64,000 bases of DNA from Cohaesibacter marisflavi (GCF_900115225.1 NZ_FOVR01000003.1:1-64000); one strand, 5' to 3'; shown: positions 1-10,607, numbered from the stretch's first letter. Made by a program: numbers and translations. Notes: generated from the sequence alone by a model not told the origin.

Positions 1-1805
1 GTCTTTAGAGCAAACGCGCTTGCGTGCTTCCCGTCCAGCTTGTCACTGTCTGCGGCCTTTGCTCCCTTGCGCAGATACCGGTTATCTGAGGTGGATTTGT
101 TGTAGTAGTCATCGAGGCTAGTTGCCGTTGCAAAATAGCTTGGCAAATGGCCACCAAGCTTTGCAGCGTTGGCTGCAGTGGCGCTCTTGCCCAGATAGCG
201 TCCATTAGCGATCGATTTGGTATAGTAGCGGTCATCATGGGTGTGGTTGCTGGCCGATCCTGCTTCTGCAAAGAGAGCCCATTTGGTGCCAAGCGATCCG
301 GTTGGAGCCACATTGGAAGAGGATGCAAGGGCGATGTAAGTAGAGCCGTCATATTCAACCAGATCATTGACAACGTAGGCCATGGCCGCTGACCAACTGC
401 CGCGCCAGGTCGCGCCACGATCCCCTTTAGGCCCCTGCGGGCCAGTCGGGCCGCTCGGGCCTATCGGTCCCTGAAGGCCGGTTTCGCCTTTAACGCCCTG
501 AATGCCTTGCGGCCCCTGAGCACCGACAACACCTTGCGGCCCGATTGGGCCTTCCGGTCCCTCTGGGCCACGAGCCCCTGCTGCGCCGGTCGGCCCCTCT
601 ATCCCCTGTGGACCTTGAGGTCCGGCTTCACCTTGAGGGCCAAGATCCCCCTTCTCGCCTTTGACACCTTGCGGCCCCTGTGGTCCCTGTGAACCGGTTG
701 GGCCACGCCCGAAGGCAATGCCATCGGTCCAATGGGCAATTTCGTTGGATCGCTTCCAATAGATTTTACCTTCATCAATTGCCAGGAACGACCACATGTA
801 TGGCTTGGTGTCATATTCCGCGCGATTGGCGATGAGCCCCATGCTATCGACTTCATAGCTTTCGCCCATCGGACCTTCAGCGCCCTGTGGGCCTTGCGGC
901 CCCTGGATACCAATTGGACCCTGCACGCCTTCAGGACCACGCGGTCCCGTCGGGCCTTGTGGGCCTACCATCCCTTGTGGTCCTTGCTCTCCGGCCGGGC
1001 CTTCCGGTCCTATCGGGCCGCGCTTACCTTGTGGCCCCTGAATACCGATTGGCCCCTGCTCTCCCTGATCCCCTTCCGGACCCTTCGGGCCGATTGGGCC
1101 TTGAGGTCCGACAGGCCCCGTTGGTCCTTCTGGTCCCTGATCACCGTCAGGGCCTTTCTCTCCTTGTGGGCCAGCAATGGCAGAGCGCTTGAGAACCCAG
1201 CCCAATGTTGCGGCTTCGTCTTCCTGTGTCGGTTCTGGCAGGTTGCGGATAGACCGGCCAGCCGCATCAAACTGCCCATCGGCGGATTCATGCAAAGTCT
1301 TCTCATCGATCTGGCTGGCAACCTCTTGCTCAACCCAATCTTTGTTTGTTGCATCCGCTCCCTTTTCAGGAGAGGCGACATTTTCAAGCCTAAAACCACG
1401 CGCATCGAACGCGGCCACATCATCATTCACCCCATCAGGAATAATCAATGCCCGCTCAACTTTACTCTTGAGCACTTGAGCTATGATGGTCAGGCGATCA
1501 AGACCGCGCTCGATCAGATTGAGCGCAGCCGCCCCACCGCCAGCGTTGGGCAAGTCTAGCAGCTGCACGACTGCGGGGTCGATTTCTCGGATGACACTCA
1601 CGCCATCATCTGGCGCTTGTGCAAATACAACGGCGCCACCCGTTGCATTCCCCGCTCCTTCTACGGTGAAGCCACTTGTAGCCCTCACACCATCAAGATA
1701 GACGGCAATGTCGGCGTTCCGGTCAAACTTGGCTTTGATGACAAACCGCTTCGTCATCCCGTCGCCGGTAGCCTCCCATCTGTTTTCTTCGTTGGTTACT
1801 GCCAT
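1..1805 (-). CDS. Phage tail fibre with collagen-like repeats (partial, runs off left edge)
   Basis: Receptor-binding tail fibre. The frame is open from the ATG at 1805 to base 1, about 601 residues, with no stop. Residues 1-110 resemble the N-terminal attachment domain of T7 gp17-type fibres, which anchors the fibre to the tail. Gly-X-Y collagen-like triplets follow in two blocks, about 212-314 and 366-464, split by a roughly 50-residue non-collagen insert. After block two, residues about 467-512 carry spaced Trp/Tyr residues like a CBM5/12 carbohydrate-binding module. Then come repeats with the pattern YYTKS..NGRYL and YYNKS..DNRYL, as in tail-fibre shafts. A start at 1805 gives a GAAG ribosome site. 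It is the last virion gene visible and lies behind a terminator. Chaperone and receptor tip must lie left of the window. Confidence 0.88.
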   Translation of the reverse strand, partial: MAVTNEENRWEATGDGMTKRFVIKAKFDRNADIAVYLDGVRATSGFTVEGAGNATGGAVVFAQAPDDGVSVIREIDPAVVQLLDLPNAGGGAAALNLIERGLDRLTIIAQVLKSKVERALIIPDGVNDDVAAFDARGFRLENVASPEKGADATNKDWVEQEVASQIDEKTLHESADGQFDAAGRSIRNLPEPTQEDEAATLGWVLKRSAIAGPQGEKGPDGDQGPEGPTGPVGPQGPIGPKGPEGDQGEQGPIGIQGPQGKRGPIGPEGPAGEQGPQGMVGPQGPTGPRGPEGVQGPIGIQGPQGPQGAEGPMGESYEVDSMGLIANRAEYDTKPYMWSFLAIDEGKIYWKRSNEIAHWTDGIAFGRGPTGSQGPQGPQGVKGEKGDLGPQGEAGPQGPQGIEGPTGAAGARGPEGPEGPIGPQGVVGAQGPQGIQGVKGETGLQGPIGPSGPTGPQGPKGDRGATWRGSWSAAMAYVVNDLVEYDGSTYIALASSSNVAPTGSLGTKWALFAEAGSASNHTHDDRYYTKSIANGRYLGKSATAANAAKLGGHLPSYFATATSLDDYYNKSTSDNRYLRKGAKAADSDKLDGKHASAFALK

Positions 1806-1819
1806 TCTTCAGTTCCCAT

Positions 1820-1844
1820 AAAAAAGGCCCGCCTAAGCGAGCCT
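1820..1844 (-). terminator. Rho-independent terminator before the tail fibre
   Basis: On the minus strand an AGGC-CGC stem with a TTAG loop is followed by six T. It sits between the large internal virion protein gene and the tail fibre, so it may reduce read-through into the fibre gene. Confidence 0.6.
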
Positions 1845-1869
1845 GTTGCACTAACTTTGATTGTAACTC

Positions 1870-4800
1870 TCAGCGAACCGCATCTTTGAGCGGAGGCAAG
1901 ATGCCATATTCCAGCACAGACCGGACAAACGGCAATGTGCTAAAAGGCACCAATCGCCGGATTGCCGTTATATCTCCTGGCGTCAAATCACCCTGATGCA
2001 TCGCATAGAGCAGCCGGGCAAAATCTTCCGCAGGCCCCATCGAGGGGCCAAGCATCGAAGAGACAACATTGCGCGAAGCATAGCGCGAGGCCCTTCCCGA
2101 CTGATCCCGATCAGGAAACGCTTTTTGCAATCCACCATAGATCCCAGTACCACCCACTTTCTCATAAGTGTTGTTCAATTCGAAAAACACCGTCATCAAG
2201 CCAGATCGGTCGATCCCTTCAGCAATCCATGTTCCCGGATTATCCGATAGGTCGCGATTGCTCTCGATATTTTTCAAGGCAGAGACCGCAGCGCCAATAG
2301 TCGTAGCAAAGACCATGCCCGCCGTAAGGCTCTTTGCATCTTCCTGCATGCCCCGCATCAAAACCCTTTGATGTGAGGCAAGCCCGAAGCTCTTGAACTG
2401 AAGCAATAGGCGTCCCGTTGGCGTGTGAGCAAAGACAGGCACATCACCAATACCTTTGGTCACAATGATGGAGTCAACATCCTTATTCAACGCTGCCCGA
2501 AACATCCGAACGGCATGCTTGCTTTCCCACTTCTCGGTGGTGGCCACCCACACTCCAACAATCTTTTCAGCATGGCGACTGAGTTCCTTTTTCAAAGCCG
2601 AGCTGGTTGCCTCGTCGATCCCCAGATAGGCCATGTAGGACCGCTCCTTGCCATCGAGCTTGGTGATATTGTGCATATTCTCAATCAGCCTATTTTGCGT
2701 CATGACCGAAGCGACCGATTTCATGAAGTCATCCCAATAGGTCAACCCGTTAACCTTCGAAAAGACGCTCGCTGCATTCTGCATGAAATTCTCAAACGGA
2801 GAGAATTGCGCATAAGGATCGGCAATTTCACTCCAGTTCGCCATTCTCGATTGGAGTGTTTTCTCGACCACAGTCCCGGCAAGATGAGCCTCTTTAACGG
2901 ACATCTTCCAAGCCTTGCGGTGCGCCATCAAGGGCTTGATCCCGTCTTTCATGTAGCGGGAGAGGCCATGCACCATCATCGGGCGCGCAATATCCGGCAA
3001 ACTGGAAATGCTGACGCCCCCAAGCGCTCGCGTGTAGTTGAAGATATTTGCCAGATTCACGATCCGCGCAAATAGCGTTGCCTGTTTGTCCGGCTCGAAC
3101 TGGCCGCGCAGGAGATCCCGCATCGCATTGATATCAGCAAGATCGCTCTTCTCGCGCTTGCTCAAAGCCTGCCTCTTCTTGGGATCTGTTTCAAGAGCCC
3201 GGAGCTTCTCGTAATCATCCGAGATTTTCGTGACCAACCCTTCCATGTTGGCACTTCCGAAGTTTCGCGTCAGCTCAATATCGGCAGACATGACCCGTGC
3301 ATAGCGTCGCGCAACTGCTTCAACATTGTTCTCAAGCCAAGGTTCAAGAATTTTGTCATCAATATCAAACGTTCTGGATTTCATTGGCCCGCGCTTGCTC
3401 TCCGGCAAACGCTTCCGGAACGCTGTTAAGCCCGTTTCTTCTTCCAGATCTGGCCGCCCTGTAACCTTGCGCCAGATGCTCTCCACGACATGTTCAACCT
3501 CCTCTTCCAGCTCCATTTTTGAGAGATCGTCAAAATCAATATCGTCTTCAATCAGGGGTCTCTGACCAACAGCCCCCTCTATCTGAGCCAGCCTTTCTTG
3601 CAGTTTGCCAATTCGCATTTGCATCTGATGTTTTCTCGCATCGACAAACCGGCGCAACACGCTTTCAGTGGTCAGATGCTCTTTGACATTTCGAAAGCGC
3701 TTGAGTGGATCCTTTTCACCAACATTGATATCCAGCTCATCCAGTGCGCGGATCAGATCATCATAATTGTCCGCAGCCTGGGCCAATTCCTCATCCACTT
3801 CACGCACCACACGGCGCATTCCCGAAAAGTCATCGGACAGAGCATCAAGAAACTCGGCCACGGTCGGACGATCAGGAGACCGGATAAAGCCTTCTTCCCA
3901 CGCCATGCGGGCTGCTGTGTCCAGATCCCAACCGCCCTCCTTGCTCATCGTTTCACGGCGCGTCTTCCTCAGAAAGCCCGGCTGGCTTTTATGATTGATC
4001 CCCAGCGCTACCAATTCACCATCAGGATCATAGAGGCCACCCCGACGCCGCAGGAACTGCATCAAGGTTTCAGGCTGCTGTGGTCGCGGTCCTTGAACCA
4101 CATTGATCATGCCTTGCAGATCATCCGGTTCCAGCCCATCAGGAAGGCTTTCGGGTTTGCGCTGCTGGCGTCTCTTGAAAGCTTCTTCTTCCCGTAGCTG
4201 GTTGACCTTCAGCTCCTGAATTTCCCGGTCTACATCTCCAAGGCGTCGGTCTCCGGCTGCACGCGCCCTTCTGATATCTTCCCGAACAGCACCATTGGCC
4301 CAGTCGCGCACCATCCGCTTGAAGCCTTCTTCATCAGCTTCAATTAGCGGCTTATTATAGACGCGAGAGAGATAGGAAATCGCGTTGGCTGGCTGGACAT
4401 CTTCGGGTAGAAGCCCGGCCTGAATAGCCATGTCCTTTAAAGGATCAAAGACTTTTTCACGCCAGATCTTTGCCGCTTGCTGAACATGAGGATCGCCATC
4501 GGGATCAACATCACCGCGCCGCATGGCCTTTGCTACGCGTTCGGCAAAGTCAGCCTGGTTCAATTTCCCCCCGGCTCGGCGGTACGCCTTATAAGCCCCC
4601 TTATATCCTTCCATGCCTTGGGCCAGCGCCCCACGGTCCCACTCTTTGATGGCGGTTTCCACTGACAACATGGACGCATGTCCATCCAGATTCTTTTTCA
4701 GATAGATCGGGTTCTCAACCAACTTGGTAACAGCGTCCCGAACCACAGGACTTGGCGATTGAAGGCCGCGCAAGAGCGGATTGGAAAGTGTCAACTTGGC

Positions 4801-5628
4801 AAGCTTCTGCGCTGTCTTTCCGGCAATCGTGTTATTTTCGATGCTCTCGATTGTGTTGGCCGCTGCACCAACCGAGCTATTGCCGTTTACATATCGCGAG
4901 ATCTGTTCGCCAACGTCTTCACCGTCAACATCTCCCTTGTAGATGTGGCCCTGCAATTCCATCGCCAGGGAATTGATCTGATGGTTGTTGAGATACTTTG
5001 CCATACCACCACCAAGCAAGGCCCCCAACAAGACAGACCCGCCAATGGCCGCGGCACTTTCACCAGCACTCCGGTCAATCTGGAACTGATTAAGCGCCAC
5101 CTCATCAATGGCGGCAGCAGTGCCTGTCCAAGCACCAATCGAGAGGGCTGACTTGCCTGCAGACAAACCTAGTTTGCCTGTTTTCACCAAAGCCCCGCCA
5201 GGGAGAAGTGAGGTGGGCGACAACAACCCTGCACCGAATTGGGCAACAAAGCCGAACAATCCACTGGCTGCCAATGTTCTTTCATCGCGCTGCTCCTGCT
5301 GGTATTGATCCATCCAGATATCGAAGCTCTTCCGATTGCGAATATGCATCACATCATCAAATTGCTCATCTGATAGACCAGCGTCCATTGAGGCTTGGAC
5401 AATATCAAACCCTTCCTCAGATTTGTCCGGGTCATAATAGACCGAGTTTCTAAGGTCTGTTACATAAGCCGCGATTGGGCTCTCAGACCGCACACTAGCC
5501 AAGATTGTATCAAGCCCCGAAGGGCTCTCTTGATCGCTACCACGTCTCTCAGGAGGCTTCACCAACAGATCTTTATGAAAGTCCTGTGCTTCGATTGGCT
5601 GCATATTTTGATCAAGCAACGGCATCAC
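1870..5628 (-). CDS. Large internal virion protein (T7 gp16-like position)
   Basis: Very large (1252 aa) phage structural protein, inferred to be the DNA-ejection protein of the inner core. It lies after the tail tubes and two smaller core proteins, where T7 carries gp16, and matches gp16 in size (about 1300 aa). Residues about 118-180 and 190-212 are Gly/Ala-rich and hydrophobic and could enter the host membrane. Residues about 450-720 are charged and predicted coiled coil. I see no lytic transglycosylase domain at the N-terminus, unlike T7 gp16; a muralytic domain is in the preceding gene instead. The ATG overlaps the stop of the upstream gene by 4 nt, so translation is probably coupled. 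The role rests on position, size and composition. Confidence 0.75.
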   Translation of the reverse strand: MMPLLDQNMQPIEAQDFHKDLLVKPPERRGSDQESPSGLDTILASVRSESPIAAYVTDLRNSVYYDPDKSEEGFDIVQASMDAGLSDEQFDDVMHIRNRKSFDIWMDQYQQEQRDERTLAASGLFGFVAQFGAGLLSPTSLLPGGALVKTGKLGLSAGKSALSIGAWTGTAAAIDEVALNQFQIDRSAGESAAAIGGSVLLGALLGGGMAKYLNNHQINSLAMELQGHIYKGDVDGEDVGEQISRYVNGNSSVGAAANTIESIENNTIAGKTAQKLAKLTLSNPLLRGLQSPSPVVRDAVTKLVENPIYLKKNLDGHASMLSVETAIKEWDRGALAQGMEGYKGAYKAYRRAGGKLNQADFAERVAKAMRRGDVDPDGDPHVQQAAKIWREKVFDPLKDMAIQAGLLPEDVQPANAISYLSRVYNKPLIEADEEGFKRMVRDWANGAVREDIRRARAAGDRRLGDVDREIQELKVNQLREEEAFKRRQQRKPESLPDGLEPDDLQGMINVVQGPRPQQPETLMQFLRRRGGLYDPDGELVALGINHKSQPGFLRKTRRETMSKEGGWDLDTAARMAWEEGFIRSPDRPTVAEFLDALSDDFSGMRRVVREVDEELAQAADNYDDLIRALDELDINVGEKDPLKRFRNVKEHLTTESVLRRFVDARKHQMQMRIGKLQERLAQIEGAVGQRPLIEDDIDFDDLSKMELEEEVEHVVESIWRKVTGRPDLEEETGLTAFRKRLPESKRGPMKSRTFDIDDKILEPWLENNVEAVARRYARVMSADIELTRNFGSANMEGLVTKISDDYEKLRALETDPKKRQALSKREKSDLADINAMRDLLRGQFEPDKQATLFARIVNLANIFNYTRALGGVSISSLPDIARPMMVHGLSRYMKDGIKPLMAHRKAWKMSVKEAHLAGTVVEKTLQSRMANWSEIADPYAQFSPFENFMQNAASVFSKVNGLTYWDDFMKSVASVMTQNRLIENMHNITKLDGKERSYMAYLGIDEATSSALKKELSRHAEKIVGVWVATTEKWESKHAVRMFRAALNKDVDSIIVTKGIGDVPVFAHTPTGRLLLQFKSFGLASHQRVLMRGMQEDAKSLTAGMVFATTIGAAVSALKNIESNRDLSDNPGTWIAEGIDRSGLMTVFFELNNTYEKVGGTGIYGGLQKAFPDRDQSGRASRYASRNVVSSMLGPSMGPAEDFARLLYAMHQGDLTPGDITAIRRLVPFSTLPFVRSVLEYGILPPLKDAVR

Positions 5629-8393
5629 TGTTTCCTTCTCTGTTCATATTCACTCAACAGCCGCGCACGCTTTTCATCTTCTTCAAGCCTCTTGGCTTCT
5701 TTCTCTAGCCTCTTTGCATCAGCCCGATCCAACTGCTTCTGCCGTCTTTCATGCCTGTTTCTGGACGCACCTCTTTCGGCCGGGCCTGATGGTAGATCTT
5801 CAATTGCTTCAGTCGGCAGAGCGATAGGCCCATCAAGATACCTGTCCAGAGATTTTTCTCGACCGATCAGATCGTCTTCATTTTCTTGAGGATCTTCTTT
5901 AAGCGCTTCTCTGCGGTTTTGCCGCCGTTTCTCCAACGCTGCTTTCTCATCAAACTGGAAATAGGCCGGGGTTGTCTGGATGTAGTCCTGGCCGTCTTTA
6001 CCCTTGAGCCGAACCACAAGCCGGTATTTCGGCTTCCCTGCCCGGATTTCCGCTTCTGCCTCACTATCCACCACAAAGCCGATATCTTCGCGCTTGATGT
6101 CTGTTCCAAAAACTTCGGATGCATCCGAGGCGGCTTGTTCCGCGACCTCTTCAATGCTGCCGCCATGGGCGATGAATTGCGCATAGACTTTTTCAGGCGG
6201 AAACCGCATCACGGCCTTGGAACCATTGATTTCAGTCACCCCGTAGAGGCCGGTCGGGCCAACCAGATCCTGTTTCGCCAGATATTGCGACAGCTCCCAA
6301 TCGCCCGTATCAAGAAAATGCTCGGTGACTGCATCCTTGTAATCACTTTCAATAGAAAGGCGCTGCCCCTCCGTGAAGCCAACATCCGGGTTACCGAAGA
6401 AGCCGCCGAACGCACTGGCGACTTCTTTCTTACCCAGAGTCGCGAGGTATCCGGTCTTGCCATTGAGCAGCTTTTCGCGTCGGTCCCGTTCACGCTGGAA
6501 CTCTGGGGTCAGACGCTGCATATAGCGGGCCGTTGCCTTTTCCGGCGTCATACCAAGATGATTGACATAATAGTCATATTCCCGCCCCGCTTGAGCCAGA
6601 GGGGAACCACCATCACGCGCCTTAAGCTCGACTGCGTGATCCTTGGCGATAAAGGCTGCGATCTCCAACCCGTTTCTGACCTTGGAAGCATCATCAGAGA
6701 CTAGCATTTGGCGCATTTCCGCAATCGCTCCTTTCGGAACAATGCCTTGTTGATCAGCCAGTGAGAGAACGAAGGCCATCGAGGCTTTGCGTGTTTCCTC
6801 ATCACTGCTGCTCATGCCTCCAGACGCCTTGGTTTGGTATTTGTACAGATCATCAATCGCCTTTTGGTCTTCGCTTAGAAACGGATTAAAACTCTCCGGA
6901 TTGGTCTTGAGCCGCTCGGCAGTTGCATTAAGAGCAATCTGTTTTTTGGTATCGGCTTTTACGCGCCGGATCAGTGTTGCTTTCTGGTTCTCCGTCATAA
7001 CCTTGTCAGCGTTGATATCCTCAAGGCTCACCACATCCCCGTTAGCCACCTTCAGATCCAAAGCATTAAATCGCGTAAGTCCTTCCTTTGTCTTCTGGCT
7101 GTCAGCAGCAGAAATCGCCTTTTCTGTTAGCTGTCCCCATTGCCCCATGCCGGAGGCTGGATCAGCGAGAACGGGCGCCCCTTCGGCCTTGTGCAAGCCC
7201 ACACCATCGGTCACGATCTGGCCACCATCACCCGCGCCAACCGCACTGGCTGCGTTCATGGCATTGGCAAATGAGGCATCAGAGATCTTCTGCAGCCCCT
7301 CCCAGGTCGTATCATTGCCAGAGCCGCCAAGACCAGCTCGCACCTTGTCATAAGCGCCCGCCTCCAGATCAGCCAACAAGTCTCCACCAGTCCGGGCCTT
7401 ATAATCCCTTTGAGCGAGCCACCACGCCGCCCGGTCCTGATTTTCAGGGCTGAAGTCTTTCAGGCCAAGCGCCTTGGCTGCCTCATCCCATGTCCCGGCC
7501 AAGAACTGATAGCGACCGGCTGCAGAGCTGGTCTTTCCCGCATTGCGCCCACTATCGATAGGAATGGACTTGCGCGGATGATCCCCATAGCCATCAAAGG
7601 AACCACCACCATAAAGCGTGTTATAGTCCGCCCCTTCTATGCCAGGAGCGGAGATAACACTCAGCAGCCTTTGCGCTTCACCGGGCAACTCCGTCGCGGT
7701 TACTGATCCATTGCCAATCGTGGTGTCCTCTGCATCCCACTGTTTGGCCAATGTCCGTGCGTCTTCCACCCGCCCCGCCAGAGCAAGCCCCTGCAAAGCT
7801 TGACCACGCAGCACCTTGCGCACATTCTTCAGGGCTTCTGACTTCTTCCAATCAGGCAAACCTGTCTGGTTGATACTGGAGGCCAAAAGACTCTCGGTCT
7901 CTTCATAACTGTCCGGATTTTGCAGAACACCATTTTTGAGGCGATCTGCCATGTCACTGATACCGTCGATATAAAACTGATTGCGGCGGGCAAATTGCTT
8001 ACGAGACGCTTTCTCTGCCACATCCCCGCGCAACGCTTCCAATTTGGGCGCATAGGCGGCCTGCATGGCTGGCGGCAGGGTATCCAGAAACTTCTTGGAC
8101 TGTTCCCCGAAGTCTGCCAAACGCTCATCGGCAAACTTGCCACCATCAGAAGGCATCGTTTGTTCTGCCTGCAACATGGACATGTTGAGGTTATTGCCAA
8201 GCTTCACAAAGCCCTGTTGAGCCTTGAAGCCCATCAATTTAGCTTGCTGCTTCTCATACAAGGTTGAGAAATCTGCAACCGCATCAACGGCCCGATTGAT
8301 ACCTTGGGCCAACATGGGCGAGTTGCTTATGCGGGGCATTGTGCCTGCACCGGTATCAAGCCTGCGACCGGCATTCACTTTCTGAAGTTTCAT
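5625..8393 (-). CDS. Internal virion protein with lambda-R-like muralytic domain
   Basis: Virion core protein of 922 aa with an embedded peptidoglycan-cleaving domain at residues about 245-360. This stretch matches the lambda endolysin R (GH104) pattern: an early EG with candidate catalytic Glu253, YGGG, GDHPRKS, AAGRYQFL..TWDEAAKALG and LKDFSPENQD. In virions such domains open the cell wall locally during DNA ejection. The flanking parts are helical and charged, and the C-terminus (about 830-922) is Arg/Lys/Glu-rich. It occupies the T7 gp15 position. It overlaps both neighbours by 4 nt (ATGA), so the core genes form a coupled set. It could also serve lysis, but it is far too long for an endolysin. 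Confidence 0.82.
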   Translation of the reverse strand: MKLQKVNAGRRLDTGAGTMPRISNSPMLAQGINRAVDAVADFSTLYEKQQAKLMGFKAQQGFVKLGNNLNMSMLQAEQTMPSDGGKFADERLADFGEQSKKFLDTLPPAMQAAYAPKLEALRGDVAEKASRKQFARRNQFYIDGISDMADRLKNGVLQNPDSYEETESLLASSINQTGLPDWKKSEALKNVRKVLRGQALQGLALAGRVEDARTLAKQWDAEDTTIGNGSVTATELPGEAQRLLSVISAPGIEGADYNTLYGGGSFDGYGDHPRKSIPIDSGRNAGKTSSAAGRYQFLAGTWDEAAKALGLKDFSPENQDRAAWWLAQRDYKARTGGDLLADLEAGAYDKVRAGLGGSGNDTTWEGLQKISDASFANAMNAASAVGAGDGGQIVTDGVGLHKAEGAPVLADPASGMGQWGQLTEKAISAADSQKTKEGLTRFNALDLKVANGDVVSLEDINADKVMTENQKATLIRRVKADTKKQIALNATAERLKTNPESFNPFLSEDQKAIDDLYKYQTKASGGMSSSDEETRKASMAFVLSLADQQGIVPKGAIAEMRQMLVSDDASKVRNGLEIAAFIAKDHAVELKARDGGSPLAQAGREYDYYVNHLGMTPEKATARYMQRLTPEFQRERDRREKLLNGKTGYLATLGKKEVASAFGGFFGNPDVGFTEGQRLSIESDYKDAVTEHFLDTGDWELSQYLAKQDLVGPTGLYGVTEINGSKAVMRFPPEKVYAQFIAHGGSIEEVAEQAASDASEVFGTDIKREDIGFVVDSEAEAEIRAGKPKYRLVVRLKGKDGQDYIQTTPAYFQFDEKAALEKRRQNRREALKEDPQENEDDLIGREKSLDRYLDGPIALPTEAIEDLPSGPAERGASRNRHERRQKQLDRADAKRLEKEAKRLEEDEKRARLLSEYEQRRKQ

Positions 8394-8830
8394 GCGTAGG
8401 CACCTCCACCCATAAATGTTTGGCTAACCCCTTTGATGATGGGAGAAATGGCACCAAAGACACCACCCGCCATGGCTTGCCTTCCCTGCATACGGCTAAC
8501 ATCCGCTTGCATTTCATAATTCGTGGCGTTCACCTCTGCGCCATAGCGGATCGCCTGCACATCGAGCGCACCTTCAACCGCGTTGTCGGTAATGACATCG
8601 GCTGGCGTGCCAACCAAAGCCAAACCATTGGCAAGCGCCGTAGCCCTGTTCTTGCCAAGCGTGCGGGTCAAAGCCTTATCCTGAAGACCAGCCTCATACT
8701 CACCCCGGTCACGTTCCATTTGAGCCTGCCGGTCATAAACCGCAGCCTGGGCATTGGCCGACTGCGCGGCCATAGCTCCTTGCATCACCGAAGCCGCAGC
8801 CCCGACAATTGCACCAACAATCGCACACAT
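8390..8830 (-). CDS. Small internal virion protein (T7 gp14-like)
   Basis: Small (146 aa) putative core protein. The chosen ATG at 8830 begins MCAIVGAIVGAAASV, a Gly/Ala hydrophobic N-terminus typical of gp14-like proteins; the longer frame to 8923 would reach into the tail-tube gene. The middle is Ala/Gln-rich and helical (AAQSANAQAAVYDRQAQMERDRGEYEAG in shortened view), and the C-terminus is Gly-rich. The start lies directly after the stop of the tail-tube B gene and the stop overlaps the next ATG. In T7 gp14 forms part of the ejection apparatus in the outer membrane. Assignment is by synteny and composition. Confidence 0.7.
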   Translation of the reverse strand: MCAIVGAIVGAAASVMQGAMAAQSANAQAAVYDRQAQMERDRGEYEAGLQDKALTRTLGKNRATALANGLALVGTPADVITDNAVEGALDVQAIRYGAEVNATNYEMQADVSRMQGRQAMAGGVFGAISPIIKGVSQTFMGGGAYA

Positions 8831-8831
8831 C

Positions 8832-10607
8832 CTAAAGGTCCACCGTTGTTTTGATTGCCCTGATCCGGCAAGGCAAAGGCTTGTCTGACCAGAAATGAAA
8901 TGATCCGGTATCGCTCCATCCATCTTGACTGACGGAGAGCAAACCGGTCTGTAAACGCACAGAATTGGAAACCAGTTCGTCGCCTTCCATTGGCGTCAAA
9001 TCTTCGAATTCACCCGTCTCCATCGCCTCGTCAGGCTCACTTTGGGAGACTTGCAAATCAGCAGTCCGGATCACGTCCATACCGATCTGCTGAACATGCT
9101 TTCTTTCTCCCATGGATGTCCCGTCTGGCCGACCATCCACAATCTGCAAGGTCTTGCCATGGGCGCGAAAGGGAAACCCGAAATGGATTTTCGAAGCTGT
9201 CTGGTCGTTGGGAAGAGCAAACCTATTTCCGGACACCGTTTGACGCGGCATCACAACGCCATCAGCGAGGATCGCGATTTCCTGCCCGTCGAAGAAATCT
9301 GGTAGGTTTGTGACTTCATTGATCGGGTCGCCTTCATAGGTCAATCCACAATCCATGAAGAAGCCATCTTCGACCGTTTGATCTTCAAAAGGCGGATCGA
9401 GGATTTCTATCGTCCGGACCTCTTGCCCGTTGAGGGTGCGCACAACTTGCAGCCAGACTTCATCGCCAGTCTTGCCCGGTTTGGTGGCCACGGCCTCAAC
9501 CTTGCCACCGCCACCAAGCTCAACACCGACAGCGCCCACAATCTGTTGATCCCGTTCATAGGTCAGAGCTACGAAGGAACCGTTTTCCATCCTGATCCAG
9601 TCGATAGAGTCTGGAAGCTGTTGGAACGCTTGCTCGGCAATGCCAGAGCGAAAGAAGTGTTCATTGACCACTGTCAGATCCGGAGCAATGAACTTATAGG
9701 CGCTGGAATCATAGATATATTCATGCAAGTTCCGCCCATAGAAACCGACATAAAGCAAAGCGTCGCCTACCTGAACCGGCCTTACCGCCCTTGAACCATA
9801 AGTGGCTTGTCGCTTCTGGCGGCTATTGGTCGGCCCGAACACCTCGGAACTATCGGAAGGCCCGACAATACGGGCACTCGTAGCCGTACCGATGAGCATT
9901 TCCTCCCCTTCGGCAATCCAGTTGATTTCATTGACCTGCCCGGCAAGGATTGAAAGATACATCGCATCATCGGCTGAAAGATCGCCAGCATCGCCGGTAT
10001 ATTTGAGGATTTTGAATGCACCGGATTTGGAATAGGCAATACCTTGCGGGTCCGAGGTCCAGTTGGCAAAGGTGATCCGTTCATTGAAATAGCAGACATG
10101 TTGTGGCCAGCTGTCTTCCCCCCACCCGTCTATCTGACTGTCAAAGGTGATAGCAGCAAGGCTCCAATCAACATCACCGTTACGCTTTAGTTCAGCCGGC
10201 TTGTGAGCCCCATGGACAAGCGTCAACACGTCGCTCGATTGGGTATAGTCAAACGCGCTCAACTGATCTTGGGTGAAGCTGTTGGCTATTTCATAGGCCC
10301 CCGATCCATCAGTGGCCTGCAACTGTGCCTTCTCCGAATAGAAACGAATGAAGTCGGTTCCAAACTCCAGCATGTAATGCTGTTTCATCGAAAAGACGAA
10401 AGGCACCAGCCGACATGGTGCATTCTGGTTTCTGGCCAGATCGATAAAGCGCGTTCCGGATCGCTTATAGATCCCGCCATGCCGCATCAGGAGATAGTTC
10501 CGGCAGATCTCCAGCCCTTTTCGAAACTGCTCCAGATCAGATCTGGAATGCAAATAGGGAGATATCTCTCCTTGCGACATCGTGACTTGAGGAAACTTGA
10601 CCGTCAT
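8832..10607 (-). CDS. Tail tubular protein B (gp12-like nozzle)
   Basis: 591 aa protein that forms the nozzle of the short podoviral tail. The N-terminus FPQVTMSQGEISPYLHSRSDLEQ, followed by GL..C.NYLLMRHGGIYKRSGTRF, is the conserved opening of gp12-type proteins across podoviruses; the rest is mainly beta-rich. It follows tail tubular protein A directly: the ATG at 10607 overlaps the upstream stop. Together with the portal and tube A it builds the DNA channel. Length fits the family (about 550-800 aa). No anomaly seen. Confidence 0.9.
   Translation of the reverse strand: MTVKFPQVTMSQGEISPYLHSRSDLEQFRKGLEICRNYLLMRHGGIYKRSGTRFIDLARNQNAPCRLVPFVFSMKQHYMLEFGTDFIRFYSEKAQLQATDGSGAYEIANSFTQDQLSAFDYTQSSDVLTLVHGAHKPAELKRNGDVDWSLAAITFDSQIDGWGEDSWPQHVCYFNERITFANWTSDPQGIAYSKSGAFKILKYTGDAGDLSADDAMYLSILAGQVNEINWIAEGEEMLIGTATSARIVGPSDSSEVFGPTNSRQKRQATYGSRAVRPVQVGDALLYVGFYGRNLHEYIYDSSAYKFIAPDLTVVNEHFFRSGIAEQAFQQLPDSIDWIRMENGSFVALTYERDQQIVGAVGVELGGGGKVEAVATKPGKTGDEVWLQVVRTLNGQEVRTIEILDPPFEDQTVEDGFFMDCGLTYEGDPINEVTNLPDFFDGQEIAILADGVVMPRQTVSGNRFALPNDQTASKIHFGFPFRAHGKTLQIVDGRPDGTSMGERKHVQQIGMDVIRTADLQVSQSEPDEAMETGEFEDLTPMEGDELVSNSVRLQTGLLSVSQDGWSDTGSFHFWSDKPLPCRIRAIKTTVDL

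Noticed and set aside
599-940. Minus-strand frame in the same place
   Set aside because: Wrong frame; the collagen-like frame from 1805 is open through it.
732-1559. Long plus-strand frame (275 aa) over the tail fibre
   Set aside because: It is the antisense shadow of the Gly-X-Y repeats; Gly/Pro codons give few stops on the other strand.
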